Below are positions 6,994 through 15,540 of a DNA stretch of 64,000 nt, piece after piece. Source of the stretch: Chitinivibrionales bacterium (GTDB lineage: Bacteria; Fibrobacterota; Chitinivibrionia; Chitinivibrionales; JANQEN01); assembly GCA_028278335.1 (NCBI GenBank), contig JANQEN010000063.1, positions 18,497 to 82,496 on the forward strand, given 5' to 3'. A model generated the notes under the pieces. The model searched no databases and was not told the origin of the DNA. It saw only the letters and a list, made by a program, of their open reading frames with translations. How positions within the stretch are numbered: position 1 is the stretch's first letter; the number at the start of each line of letters is the position of its first letter. A program made the position numbers and the translations under genes.

Positions 6994-9519
6994 TTATTTC
7001 CCAATAACTTGAAATCCCAGATCTTGTAATTGTGCAGCAACATCAGGTGAAAAATATTCAAAAAATTGTTTAAAGTATTCCTGCGCTTCATTGTTTTTTT
7101 TATCATCCTTAAGAACAGCACCCTTAAAGTAAGTATACCCTGCATGAACTGCATCCTTATGCTCATCAGACAAGGTCGCAAGAAAGGGATCGCTCTCTGG
7201 AGGAGTTTTTTCTCTTAAGGCATCGTAAAATTCAAGCAATTCATAGGATCCAAACCAGTCTGTTTTTTGTATGCTTTGATTTCTATGGGTAATAGGTGAA
7301 AGATATTCAATAATTGGTCGGTTATCGGTGTTTATGGCAATTGAGTCAAAGAGTTTCTTATTTTCACTAAGATTCCCACCGTAAAAAATTAGTGGAATTG
7401 AAATTGCTACATCCTCTGACTGATTTGAATAGTACTCAAGGGCTTTCATCTGTTTTATCATAGATTTTTCAGATACTGGCTCAGTGCTTACATGACCAAT
7501 TAATACAACGATAACGTCCTTAGCAAAAAGATCTCCTCGCCACATCGTTACTAAAGGAAATACCTCGAGCATAGTTTTCGCGATGATATCAAATTCTCTT
7601 TTTGACAACTGATAGAGCGGTAGCCACTGGGCAAGCACACCCTGGTTTGTAAGATGCTTTTTGATAGTTATAAAATGTTCCTTTGTGTAAAGGTTTCCAG
7701 TGCCTGCCCCCCAGGGGGTAAAAAGGTCGCTTACTATGACATCATATTGTTCATTGGTTCCTAAAAGGAAATTTCTTCCATCTTCGGCAATCACTTTTGA
7801 ACGCTTGTCTGTAAAAAGACCTGTGTTGTAGGGTGAAAAATACTTTTGAGCTGCAGTAATTACTTCAGGTACTAATTCGCATGTAGTAACCGAGGAGATG
7901 GGATGCAATAGAGCGGCTCCAGCAGTAATACCAGTACCCATACCAAGGAAAAACACATTTTTAGGGTCATGATGCAATAACAGAGGCAAATGGGCCTGCA
8001 TTCGCTCATATTTATACGCGCTGAGGTCACCCAGTGTGTAGTAATTGTCAAGAACAAGCGTTAGATTGTTCCCACCTTTCACAACAGCAACACTACCATG
8101 ACTCCCCTCCCACATATCCAGCAATTCTTCACCGTCATTGATTTTTATTAGGGGAAAGTGTCTGGGGTTTAACCAGGTAACCAAGGAGATAACGCCAACC
8201 ACACTAACTATAATGAAGGTTACTCTCTGTTTGTCAGCTCTTAGGGCAAGCAACAGTGCTATACAGAGATACAGACAAGCAATAAGAATAACGCTTACCC
8301 AAAGTCCCACAAAGGGTAATAAAACAAATCCAGCGGTTGTTGCACCGATGGCAGACCCTATTGTATTAATAGAGGAAACATTTCCAATGATTCGTCCTGT
8401 GTTGTATCCCGTTGTATTCTGTGACACTTTGAGTAAGTAGGGAAAAATGGTACCAATGATAATCCCTGGTACTAAAAAAACTGCGCAGGCTTTAATGACT
8501 ATTGAAAAGATATAGCCATACCATCCAGCATCAGGTGCAGAATAACTTAGATCTTGAGTAATGAGTTTGAACAAAGTGGGAGTGAGTCCCACAGATAATC
8601 CGGAAAGGATAAAAAAGAGACATAAAACGTTAAACTCTGTAGTCTTTAAATTACAAAGACGATTTGCCACTAACGATCCTAAAGCAAGGGCTATAATAAA
8701 AATTATAAGAACGACTGAAAAGGAGTATACCGAGTTATGTAGAACTAGAGCAAACATACGAATCCATAACACTTCTAAGCCTAAGGCTAAGAAGCCAGAA
8801 ACAAAGGCTAACCCTAGAATAAATCGTTCTTTAATGGGCGTCTCATGCAAGCTCCCTGGGATTGTGTTCTCCTTATACACTACCTGTGATTGACTCCTTG
8901 TTCGTAAAAAAAACCAAACAAAAAGCGCCACTAAACAGTTCAGGATCAATGCGATATACAAGGTATTATAAATTCCAAAGTGGATGATTAAGAAAAAACT
9001 CGTAGCAAAGGCTCCTAAAGCGGCACCAATTGTGTTTATGGCATATAAAAAACTTGCCTTAATCCCAAGACTCTGTCGAGTATTTACAAAAGCATTTAAT
9101 AAAACTGGCATAGTTCCACCCATAAAAAAGCAGGGCAGTATTAGTAGAACAAAGGAGAGAATAAACTTTACTAGGGTAAAAAGCTGTGGTACATGGCCAA
9201 ATAGAGAATAGAGAGGTGTGTATAGGAGAGCGTATATCTTGTAAATTATAAGGAATAGTAAGGCAGAAGCAGCAATTCCAAGCTCCAACAATGCATACAC
9301 AGTAAGAGAGTTGGTGAATTTTTTAGACCACTTCCCCCACAAAAAACTACCCAAAGCCAATCCAGTAAAAAATGCACATAGGGTTGCAGAGGATGCATAG
9401 GCAGTATTACCAAATAGTTGCCCTAATTTTTTAAGCCAAAGTACCTCATACATAAGTCCAGCAAACCCAGATAACAGAACCGGGATTGAAAAAAGGAGTG
9501 TTGACTTTTCTTTATTCAT
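6994..9519 (-). CDS. Fused multi-spanning transporter / spermidine-synthase-like protein
   Basis: The N-terminal ~470 residues are a membrane domain of roughly a dozen helices with two repeats of the type GLMYEVLWLKKLGQLFG and ALGLEVLWIRMFALVL. The C-terminal domain is a SpeE-like Rossmann methyltransferase fold: FFLGMGTGITAGAALLHP (SAM/dcSAM loop), TTCELVPEVI, AEDGRNFLL and YDVIVSDLFTPWGAG. This is the MFS/spermidine-synthase fusion class; polyamine aminopropyl transfer is not proven for such fusions. I prefer the ATG at 9519; a TTG at 9531 is in frame but neither has a strong ribosome site. It stands alone on the minus strand. Confidence 0.85.
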   Translation of the reverse strand: MNKEKSTLLFSIPVLLSGFAGLMYEVLWLKKLGQLFGNTAYASSATLCAFFTGLALGSFLWGKWSKKFTNSLTVYALLELGIAASALLFLIIYKIYALLYTPLYSLFGHVPQLFTLVKFILSFVLLILPCFFMGGTMPVLLNAFVNTRQSLGIKASFLYAINTIGAALGAFATSFFLIIHFGIYNTLYIALILNCLVALFVWFFLRTRSQSQVVYKENTIPGSLHETPIKERFILGLAFVSGFLALGLEVLWIRMFALVLHNSVYSFSVVLIIFIIALALGSLVANRLCNLKTTEFNVLCLFFILSGLSVGLTPTLFKLITQDLSYSAPDAGWYGYIFSIVIKACAVFLVPGIIIGTIFPYLLKVSQNTTGYNTGRIIGNVSSINTIGSAIGATTAGFVLLPFVGLWVSVILIACLYLCIALLLALRADKQRVTFIIVSVVGVISLVTWLNPRHFPLIKINDGEELLDMWEGSHGSVAVVKGGNNLTLVLDNYYTLGDLSAYKYERMQAHLPLLLHHDPKNVFFLGMGTGITAGAALLHPISSVTTCELVPEVITAAQKYFSPYNTGLFTDKRSKVIAEDGRNFLLGTNEQYDVIVSDLFTPWGAGTGNLYTKEHFITIKKHLTNQGVLAQWLPLYQLSKREFDIIAKTMLEVFPLVTMWRGDLFAKDVIVVLIGHVSTEPVSEKSMIKQMKALEYYSNQSEDVAISIPLIFYGGNLSENKKLFDSIAINTDNRPIIEYLSPITHRNQSIQKTDWFGSYELLEFYDALREKTPPESDPFLATLSDEHKDAVHAGYTYFKGAVLKDDKKNNEAQEYFKQFFEYFSPDVAAQLQDLGFQVIGK

Positions 9520-9900
9520 TGGTGTCTTCAATAAATAATGTTAATTAAGCGTATATAACATCTTTAATTCTCATCACAAATACCATCATCTAATTTACAT
9601 TGATGAGATAAAATTTACAAATTCTTCAAATAAAGTTCTTGATTCACCAAATTAAGATAAACAATCAAGTGTTGTTCTATTTTCAAATTCCTATTATTAT
9701 ACAGAAAAAAATTGCCATTTTAACGATAACATTCAATTTATCCAAAAATCCCGTATAATATTCCATAGGGTTATCTTAAAATTCTGCCGTTTTGTAGCTA
9801 TTTCCAAGGATATTTCGGGATTTCTTTGCTATATTATATATGTAGCCAAGAATATTTAAACAACTATTTTTCTAACTCAATTACATAGGGTGGGGCTGTA
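9520..9900. other. AT-rich divergent promoter region
   Basis: 380 bp between a minus-strand and a plus-strand gene, so promoters for both should lie here. Candidate -10 boxes for the rightward genes are TATAAT near 9752 and TATATT near 9832; I see no convincing -35 partner. Confidence 0.3.
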
Positions 9901-10542
9901 ATGAATAGAATAATCTTTCTCTTTTCATCTTTCCTTTTATTTTCCTTAGTTTATGCAGATGAGTCAGTGTCAATAGCAAAGCGCTTTTATTCCACTGACA
10001 ATTCTATTGAAAAAAGATCTGCACTAAAGTCATTAAAGGGTGTTGCTATTCCCGAAGGACAAACATCTCCCAAATGGATCAGTGATCTTCTTGGTAATGC
10101 ACTCAATGATGAAAGTCCATCGGTCGTTGCAGAAGCTTCACGACAAATTGGGCATTTTACTGTAGTGGAGCATTCAAATTCCCTTGTTAATCTTTTTAAA
10201 GATTCCCATGCACGGTTTGGTTCCTCTGGATATACCCAGAAAGTGCAGTATGCTGTGGTTACTGCCTTAGGCAAACTTGGAACAAATAAAGCAAAAGAGT
10301 TGGTTGTATCGGAATTGCAGAAAGATGAAGGATCTGTGATGGGTGAGTATCTCCTTTTAGCAATTCAGGAATTTGGCGATCTCTCATTGATCAACGAAGT
10401 GAAAGTATATCGGTCCAAGATGGATGAATATATTAAAGATGCAAAAGCTAAAGAGTTAGATCCCATTTTATATTCGAGAAATATCACTTACAGTAACCTT
10501 ACTCGTACCATTGAAGAAGAGCTTTCAAAGGGAGGTAAATAA
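9901..10542 (+). CDS. Exported HEAT-repeat-like protein
   Basis: 213 residues with a signal peptide (about 1-19, ending VYADES). The rest is alpha-helical, with HEAT-type spacing in segments such as ALNDESPSVVAEASRQIGHF and KVQYAVVTALGKLGTNKAKELVV (pairs of helices with conserved Ala/Leu/Val and Asp-Pro-like turns). It is probably a periplasmic protein-binding scaffold. It shares one base with the next gene (TAATG overlap), so it is translationally coupled to the peptidase and may be its partner or inhibitor (inference). Confidence 0.8.
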   Translation: MNRIIFLFSSFLLFSLVYADESVSIAKRFYSTDNSIEKRSALKSLKGVAIPEGQTSPKWISDLLGNALNDESPSVVAEASRQIGHFTVVEHSNSLVNLFKDSHARFGSSGYTQKVQYAVVTALGKLGTNKAKELVVSELQKDEGSVMGEYLLLAIQEFGDLSLINEVKVYRSKMDEYIKDAKAKELDPILYSRNITYSNLTRTIEEELSKGGK

Positions 10543-11963
10543 TGAACAGAAAATTATTAATCCCCTGTATGCTCATAGTTTTGTCTTTGCTCTTTATAAG
10601 TTCAAATGCAAAAATTGGCATAATTGTTAATAAGGATCTTTATCCATCTATTAAAAATTCTATAGATCAATACATTGCGGACCTTGAGAAAGTTGAAGGA
10701 AAAAAGGCCTGGCTCGATAAGGATAATTTTTCCGATAGAAGTAGAACCTCAGCATTGAAAAATGCATTAAAGGAGCGCTATCAAAATGATGATCTTGAAG
10801 GCGCGGTTTTAATTGGAGACCTGCCGATTCCTATTTATTACTTTAATGATAAATTCCAGGGAAAAACAAAAAGAGAGAAGTTTGCCTGTGACCTCTATTA
10901 CATGGACTTAGACGGTACTTGGAAAGATTCTGCCAATCTCTTAGTAAGACATACGGGGGAACGTAAGGCTGAGATTTGGGTTTCCCGTATCACTGCCAGT
11001 GTTTTAGAAGACTATGGGAGATTCGGTACGGAAATCGATATAGTCAACAAATATTTTGCCAGGCTTCACAAAAGGATGTATGGTCTTGACCCGCAACCGA
11101 GGAAATATGTCATTGCCGGCCAAAAATGGGAGTGGCGCAATCTTGAAAGTGAAAACATCGGTGATTTAGGTTATAATGAAACTAACCGGGAGACCTTTAG
11201 TAGTACATCTCATACAAGCTCAAGTGACAAGGCCTGCGGTGCAAAATGGCTAAAAGCTATTAAAGAGGGTCGTGAATACGGATTTGTCTACTCTCATTCC
11301 AGCCCGACCTCCCATTCAATTGGTGTCACACTTAGGACACTACGGGATAACGATATAAAATGTCGGTTCTTTAACTGCTATGCCTGCTCAAACGCAGACT
11401 ATGAACGAGCAAATATGGCCGGTGCCTATGCCTTGACAGATGAGGGTTTAGTCTCTGTGGGAAGCTCAAAAACCGGTAGCATGATTCCTGGAAGCTTTCG
11501 CTATTACAATAGACCGCTTGGTGCTGACACTAGTTTTGGTAATTCCTATAAAGAGTGGTTTAATGATCGCGGTATTAGAGAAGGAAGTAGCAGAGTATCC
11601 TATATCTATTGGCATTATGGCATGACTCTTCAAGGTGTTGGCTCCCTTTTTCTTAAGCCCTATGATGCTGTATCAATTGATCCTGTGATATTAAAAAAAG
11701 CAACTACACCATGTAATCTCCGTATTGTCAAATCTCAACTCAAATATAATCTCCCAAACAGTAGCAGCAAAAAATCATACGTAAATATTAGCTTATATAC
11801 TACAAAGGGGATTTTGGTAAAAACATTGGTAAACGAAGTGCAACGTGAAGGTGCTCATACAATTAGTTTACAGGGTGCTGGCACTCCCCTTCCAGCTGGA
11901 GTATATCTGTGCAAACTAACTGTTGGAAACCAGCATGAATCAGTAAAGTTTGTGTTTAGATAG
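10542..11963 (+). CDS. Secreted gingipain-fold (C25-like) cysteine peptidase with C-terminal secretion-type tail
   Basis: 473 residues: signal peptide (1-23), then a caspase/gingipain-like domain. The early strand GAVLIGDLPIPIYYF is typical of C25 peptidases, where a VLIGD loop precedes the catalytic part. Candidate catalytic residues are His252 in VYSHSS and Cys279 in FNCYACSN (Cys282 is the alternative), a 27-residue spacing close to that in gingipains. The usual GHGS motif reads SHSS here. The last ~80 residues (ISLYTTKGILVKTL, PLPAGVYLCKLTV) form a FlgD-like / type-IX-tail beta-domain, so export to the surface is likely. GGGAGGT precedes the ATG inside the upstream gene. Confidence 0.78.
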   Translation: MNRKLLIPCMLIVLSLLFISSNAKIGIIVNKDLYPSIKNSIDQYIADLEKVEGKKAWLDKDNFSDRSRTSALKNALKERYQNDDLEGAVLIGDLPIPIYYFNDKFQGKTKREKFACDLYYMDLDGTWKDSANLLVRHTGERKAEIWVSRITASVLEDYGRFGTEIDIVNKYFARLHKRMYGLDPQPRKYVIAGQKWEWRNLESENIGDLGYNETNRETFSSTSHTSSSDKACGAKWLKAIKEGREYGFVYSHSSPTSHSIGVTLRTLRDNDIKCRFFNCYACSNADYERANMAGAYALTDEGLVSVGSSKTGSMIPGSFRYYNRPLGADTSFGNSYKEWFNDRGIREGSSRVSYIYWHYGMTLQGVGSLFLKPYDAVSIDPVILKKATTPCNLRIVKSQLKYNLPNSSSKKSYVNISLYTTKGILVKTLVNEVQREGAHTISLQGAGTPLPAGVYLCKLTVGNQHESVKFVFR

Positions 11964-12018
11964 ATCATTTTGGTTCATAGTTTTATAAGTGCATTAGTAT
12001 AGAACTGTGAATGATAAA

Positions 12019-12182
12019 CCCAGATTATGCAATAGGAAGCAGTGTAGAAGCACAATCTTATGCCCATTAAGACTTTCAGGCTTTTCGGGCATATCACCTT
12101 GTAGATATGCCCTTCAAAACCTTCAAGTCTTACTAAATCATACCCTTGCACTTCTGCATCTACTCCTACTGCACAATCTGGG
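12019..12182 (+). repeat. Family B nested palindromic repeat, copy 1 (164 bp)
   Basis: Bounded by CCCAGATTATGCA and TGCACAATCTGGG (inverted). Inside lie AAGACTTTCAGG / CCTTCAAGTCTT and a central hairpin GGGCATATC-ACCTTGTA-GATATGCCC. The second copy is at 44780-44984. It has no coding capacity. Confidence 0.85.
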
Positions 12183-12188
12183 ATAAAT

Positions 12189-12227
12189 AAAAAAGGAAGC
12201 ACTTCTATTTAGAAGGCTTCCTTTTTT
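12189..12227. terminator. Bidirectional rho-independent terminator
   Basis: Hairpin AAAAAAGGAAG...CTTCT-ATTT-AGAAG..CTTCCTTTTTT with an A-run on one side and a T-run on the other. It lies between the convergent peptidase (plus) and serA (minus) genes and can serve both. Confidence 0.88.
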
Positions 12228-12246
12228 GTATTGTTTTCAAAGCTGC

Positions 12247-13170
12247 TTAGTTTACTTTAAAAGTTGTATCTCCCTTTTCTAAGAAGTTGACGATCTGATT
12301 TGCTGCAGCAATACCAGCATTGATATTGGCTTCAGCAGTTTGTGCGCCCATCTTCTTAGCTGTAAAGAAACAGCGATCTGGGTACTTCTCTCGTAACTCC
12401 TCAGCACAGACCGGGGCAACATCAGACACATAGCAAAAATCTGGTCGCTCTTCCATCATTTTTTTAAGTCCCTCCTCGTCAACAACCTCTTTGCGAGCTG
12501 TGTTCACAAGGACTGCACCTTTTTTAACGGCAGAAAGGAGATCATAGCTAACGCTTGCTTTGGTCGTCTCATTTGATGGTATGTTAAGAGAAATATAGTC
12601 ACAATTGGCATAGAGATCAGCAACACTCTGTGAGGCGACAGCACCATCATCAAGCGATTGACCCGGTGTAAGTGAGCGGCCAAAGGCCTCCACTTCCATA
12701 CCAAATCCCTTGGCAATTTTTACCATACATTTTCCAATATTACCATATCCATGAATACCAATCCGTTTTTCTCGAAGCTCAGTACCACTTTTTCCCTGAT
12801 ATTGCTTACGAGAAATAGTTACCATAAGGCCAAAGGCAAGCTCTGCAACGGCATTGGAGTTTTGGCCGGGCGTATTCATTACAACAATGTCTTTGGCTGA
12901 AGCTGCAGCACAATCAACATTGTCGTATCCCGCACCGGCCCGCACCACAATCTTTAGGTTTTTTGCTGCTTCAATTACATCACTGGTGACTTTGTCACTG
13001 CGAACAATCAAAGCATCGGCATTTTCCACTGCTGCGATAAAGGCTGCCTTGTCCGTATACTTTTCTAAAAGGGCAACCTCATAGTTAGCCTGTGAAAAAA
13101 CTGCCTTGATTTGCTCCACTGCTGCCGGAGCAAAGGGTTTTTCTGTAGCAATTAATACAGTCTTTGACAT
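12247..13170 (-). CDS. serA: D-3-phosphoglycerate dehydrogenase, short form with Lys at the catalytic His position
   Basis: Catalyses the first step of serine synthesis, 3-phosphoglycerate to 3-phosphohydroxypyruvate, with NAD. 307 residues, catalytic and NAD domains only (no ACT domain). Visible: VVRAGAGYDNVDCAAA, MNTPGQNSNAVAELAFGL, NAD loop HGYGNIGK and the catalytic Arg in NTARKEVVDEEGL. The usual C-terminal PHxGAxT is replaced by KKMGAQT, so Lys stands where the catalytic His normally is. This matches the type IIIK enzymes known from Entamoeba and Bacteroides-type bacteria. It is followed upstream by serC 28 bp away, a clear operon, with AGGAGG before the ATG. Confidence 0.93.
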   Translation of the reverse strand: MSKTVLIATEKPFAPAAVEQIKAVFSQANYEVALLEKYTDKAAFIAAVENADALIVRSDKVTSDVIEAAKNLKIVVRAGAGYDNVDCAAASAKDIVVMNTPGQNSNAVAELAFGLMVTISRKQYQGKSGTELREKRIGIHGYGNIGKCMVKIAKGFGMEVEAFGRSLTPGQSLDDGAVASQSVADLYANCDYISLNIPSNETTKASVSYDLLSAVKKGAVLVNTARKEVVDEEGLKKMMEERPDFCYVSDVAPVCAEELREKYPDRCFFTAKKMGAQTAEANINAGIAAANQIVNFLEKGDTTFKVN

Positions 13171-13198
13171 TAAGTCCTCCTGGTTAAACTATAATGTA

Positions 13199-14290
13199 TT
13201 AACTGTTTTGTTTTTCAAACTGTTGCATAAACTCAACGAGTTTTTTTACACCCTCCTCAGGCATGGCATTGTAAATACTAGCACGCATTCCACCAACACT
13301 GCGGTGGCCCTTCAAGGTGACAAGCCCAGCCTCTGTTGCTTCTTTAATAAATTGAGCATTGAGGTCATCTGATCCAGTGACAAAGGGAACATTCATGAGT
13401 GAACGTTGTGCCTTATTCTCAACCGTGCAACTAAAGAGTGGCGAATTGTCAATGGCATCATAAAGCAGACCAGCTTTACGTTTGTTCACCTCTTCAACTG
13501 CCGCAACACCACCGAGTTCCTTGATATGCTCAAAGACTAATTTGGCAATGTAGATACCATAGGTTGGAGGTGTGTTAAAGAGCGATCCAGCTTTCACATG
13601 GGTCTGATAGTTAAGCATGGTTGGTGTATCATCGGTACAGCGTTCAAGCAGTTTCTCATCAACAACAACAACCGTCACTCCAGCAGGACCAATATTTTTC
13701 TGTGCACCGGCATAAATCATACCATACTTTGATACGTCAATGACCTCGGAAAGAATATTGGAGGACATGTCGGCAATAATCGGCACAGATCCAGTTTCTG
13801 GAAGTGATGCAAAGTAGGTACCATAAATGGTATTGTTACTGGTAATATGAAAGAAATCCGCATCAGCGGTGAAGGTTGATGGGTCCAATTCCGGTATATA
13901 GGAAAAGGTCTTGTCCGATGAATCACCGACAACCTTAACCTCGCCAAAACGAGCAGCTTCAGCCTTTGCCTTTTTTGCCCAGGCCCCGGTTACTACATAA
14001 TCGGCCTTTTTCGAGCCTTTCATGAAGTTCATGGGAGCCATACAAAATTGAGTTGATGCGCCACCTTGTAAAAAAAGTACCTTGTAATTTTCAGGAATGT
14101 TCATGATTTCACGAAGTGTCGTTTCAGCGCCCTCAATGATTTCGGTAAACCATTTGGAACGATGACTCAACTCCATGACGGACATTCCACTGCCCTTATA
14201 ATTGAGCATTTCACCAGCAGCCTTTTTCAAAACTGCTTCCGGTAGCATTGCCGGTCCGGCAGAGAAATTATATACTCTGTTTTCAGGCAT
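13199..14290 (-). CDS. serC: Phosphoserine aminotransferase
   Basis: PLP enzyme converting 3-phosphohydroxypyruvate and glutamate to phosphoserine. 363 residues. It begins ENRVYNFSAGPAMLPE and has GGASTQFCM, the PLP-lysine motif AGAQKNIGPAGV and the C-terminal HRSVGGMRASIYNAMP. The start is the ATG at 14290 with GGAGGGT in front; an in-frame TTG at 14302 lies before that site. It sits directly upstream of serA in the same operon. Confidence 0.96.
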   Translation of the reverse strand: MPENRVYNFSAGPAMLPEAVLKKAAGEMLNYKGSGMSVMELSHRSKWFTEIIEGAETTLREIMNIPENYKVLFLQGGASTQFCMAPMNFMKGSKKADYVVTGAWAKKAKAEAARFGEVKVVGDSSDKTFSYIPELDPSTFTADADFFHITSNNTIYGTYFASLPETGSVPIIADMSSNILSEVIDVSKYGMIYAGAQKNIGPAGVTVVVVDEKLLERCTDDTPTMLNYQTHVKAGSLFNTPPTYGIYIAKLVFEHIKELGGVAAVEEVNKRKAGLLYDAIDNSPLFSCTVENKAQRSLMNVPFVTGSDDLNAQFIKEATEAGLVTLKGHRSVGGMRASIYNAMPEEGVKKLVEFMQQFEKQNS

Positions 14291-14357
14291 AGTACCCTCC
14301 AAAAGTGTTAAAGTGAAAAATGCATTTATTCATTCTATTACTATTCGAATGTTGTAT

Positions 14358-15473
14358 CTAGGCTAAACGACGAGGGCAATGTGGTAATACACCACCTTCG
14401 TTAAGGAAATCGATCGGTTCATGCTCAGCACACTCGTTGGGATCGCAACAGGTGTGACAAACCCGTTTAAATGCGCTAAATCCAGTTAGTTCAATGTCCG
14501 GCGCATAAAAATCATCCTTCACAGGCTCATCCCGAAGAAGGTCGGTGCTAAGATACTTTTTATTATCATCAGCAAACACAGTTACCACAATAGCATCTTT
14601 CCCAATCATCTCCTGAACCTTAAGAGCGCCAATAAAATTGGCTCCTGAGGATATGCCCACAGCAATACCTAATTGATTCGAGAGCTTCTGGGCCATGATT
14701 ATTGAATCTCCATCATCAACGCTCACAATATCGTCAAGTTCCTCAAGATTGACAATAGGAGGAATAAACTCATCAGAAATTCCCTGGATACGATGTTTAC
14801 CAACTTTACACCCCGTAGACATGGTGGGTGAATTGGAAGGTTCTAAGGGATACAGCTTTACCTGGGCTCGCTTCTGCTTCAGATATCGTCCAGTTCCCAT
14901 AATGGTCCCGCCAGTACCGACACCAGCAATAAAAGCATCGGGATACAAGGAATGGAACCGTAACTGCCACCAAATCTCAGGACCGGTTGAGGAGTAATGG
15001 GCATTAACGTTATCTTCGTTAGAGAATTGACAAGGTAAAAACGCTCCCTCTTTCTCAGCAAGCTCCTCGGACATTTTTATACTACCTAAAAAGCCTCCCT
15101 CATCTTTACTGACCAGATTAATTTTTGCACCCAAACTCTGTATGAGGTTTATTCGCTCATTGCTTAGCCAATTGGGCATGAAAATGGTAACTGGATGTCC
15201 CATAGCACGGCCAATCGCTGATACTGAAATACCGGTGTTACCGCTGGTGGCCTCAGCAATGGGCTGCCCCGGCTTAAGCTCTCCCCGCTTGTAGGCATTA
15301 CGAATGATGTGCAAAGCCATTCTATCCTTAATACTACCTGTCATATTAAGGTTTTCCGCTTTTGCGTATATTTTTCGTTTTTCTCCTTTGTAAGTAAAAC
15401 AGATGGCAAGGAGCGGGGTGTTACCCACCAGTGATTTTAATCCCCGGATGCGTTTGTCCAATAGTTTGTCCAT
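14358..15473 (-). CDS. Cysteine synthase-like PLP enzyme with Cys-rich C-terminal extension
   Basis: Fold-type II PLP enzyme of the cysteine synthase / cystathionine beta-synthase group. Visible: PLP lysine in NMTGSIKDRMA, substrate loop EATSGNTGIS, phosphate-binding GVGTGGTIMGTG and GISSGAN. After the core (about 1-310) there is an extra tail with VCHTCCDPNECAEHEP and HCPRR, a likely metal or cluster site not seen in standard CysK. It lies 68 bp upstream of serC on the same strand, so it may use the serine or O-phosphoserine made by its neighbours. Whether the substrate is O-acetylserine, O-phosphoserine or serine cannot be read from the sequence. Confidence 0.88.
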   Translation of the reverse strand: MDKLLDKRIRGLKSLVGNTPLLAICFTYKGEKRKIYAKAENLNMTGSIKDRMALHIIRNAYKRGELKPGQPIAEATSGNTGISVSAIGRAMGHPVTIFMPNWLSNERINLIQSLGAKINLVSKDEGGFLGSIKMSEELAEKEGAFLPCQFSNEDNVNAHYSSTGPEIWWQLRFHSLYPDAFIAGVGTGGTIMGTGRYLKQKRAQVKLYPLEPSNSPTMSTGCKVGKHRIQGISDEFIPPIVNLEELDDIVSVDDGDSIIMAQKLSNQLGIAVGISSGANFIGALKVQEMIGKDAIVVTVFADDNKKYLSTDLLRDEPVKDDFYAPDIELTGFSAFKRVCHTCCDPNECAEHEPIDFLNEGGVLPHCPRRLA

Positions 15474-15540
15474 AAAAAATATTCCTTAGCGTCTCAGGTT
15501 ATGGGAACGATTATCTAATCGCTCCCCTATCATGCGGTTG

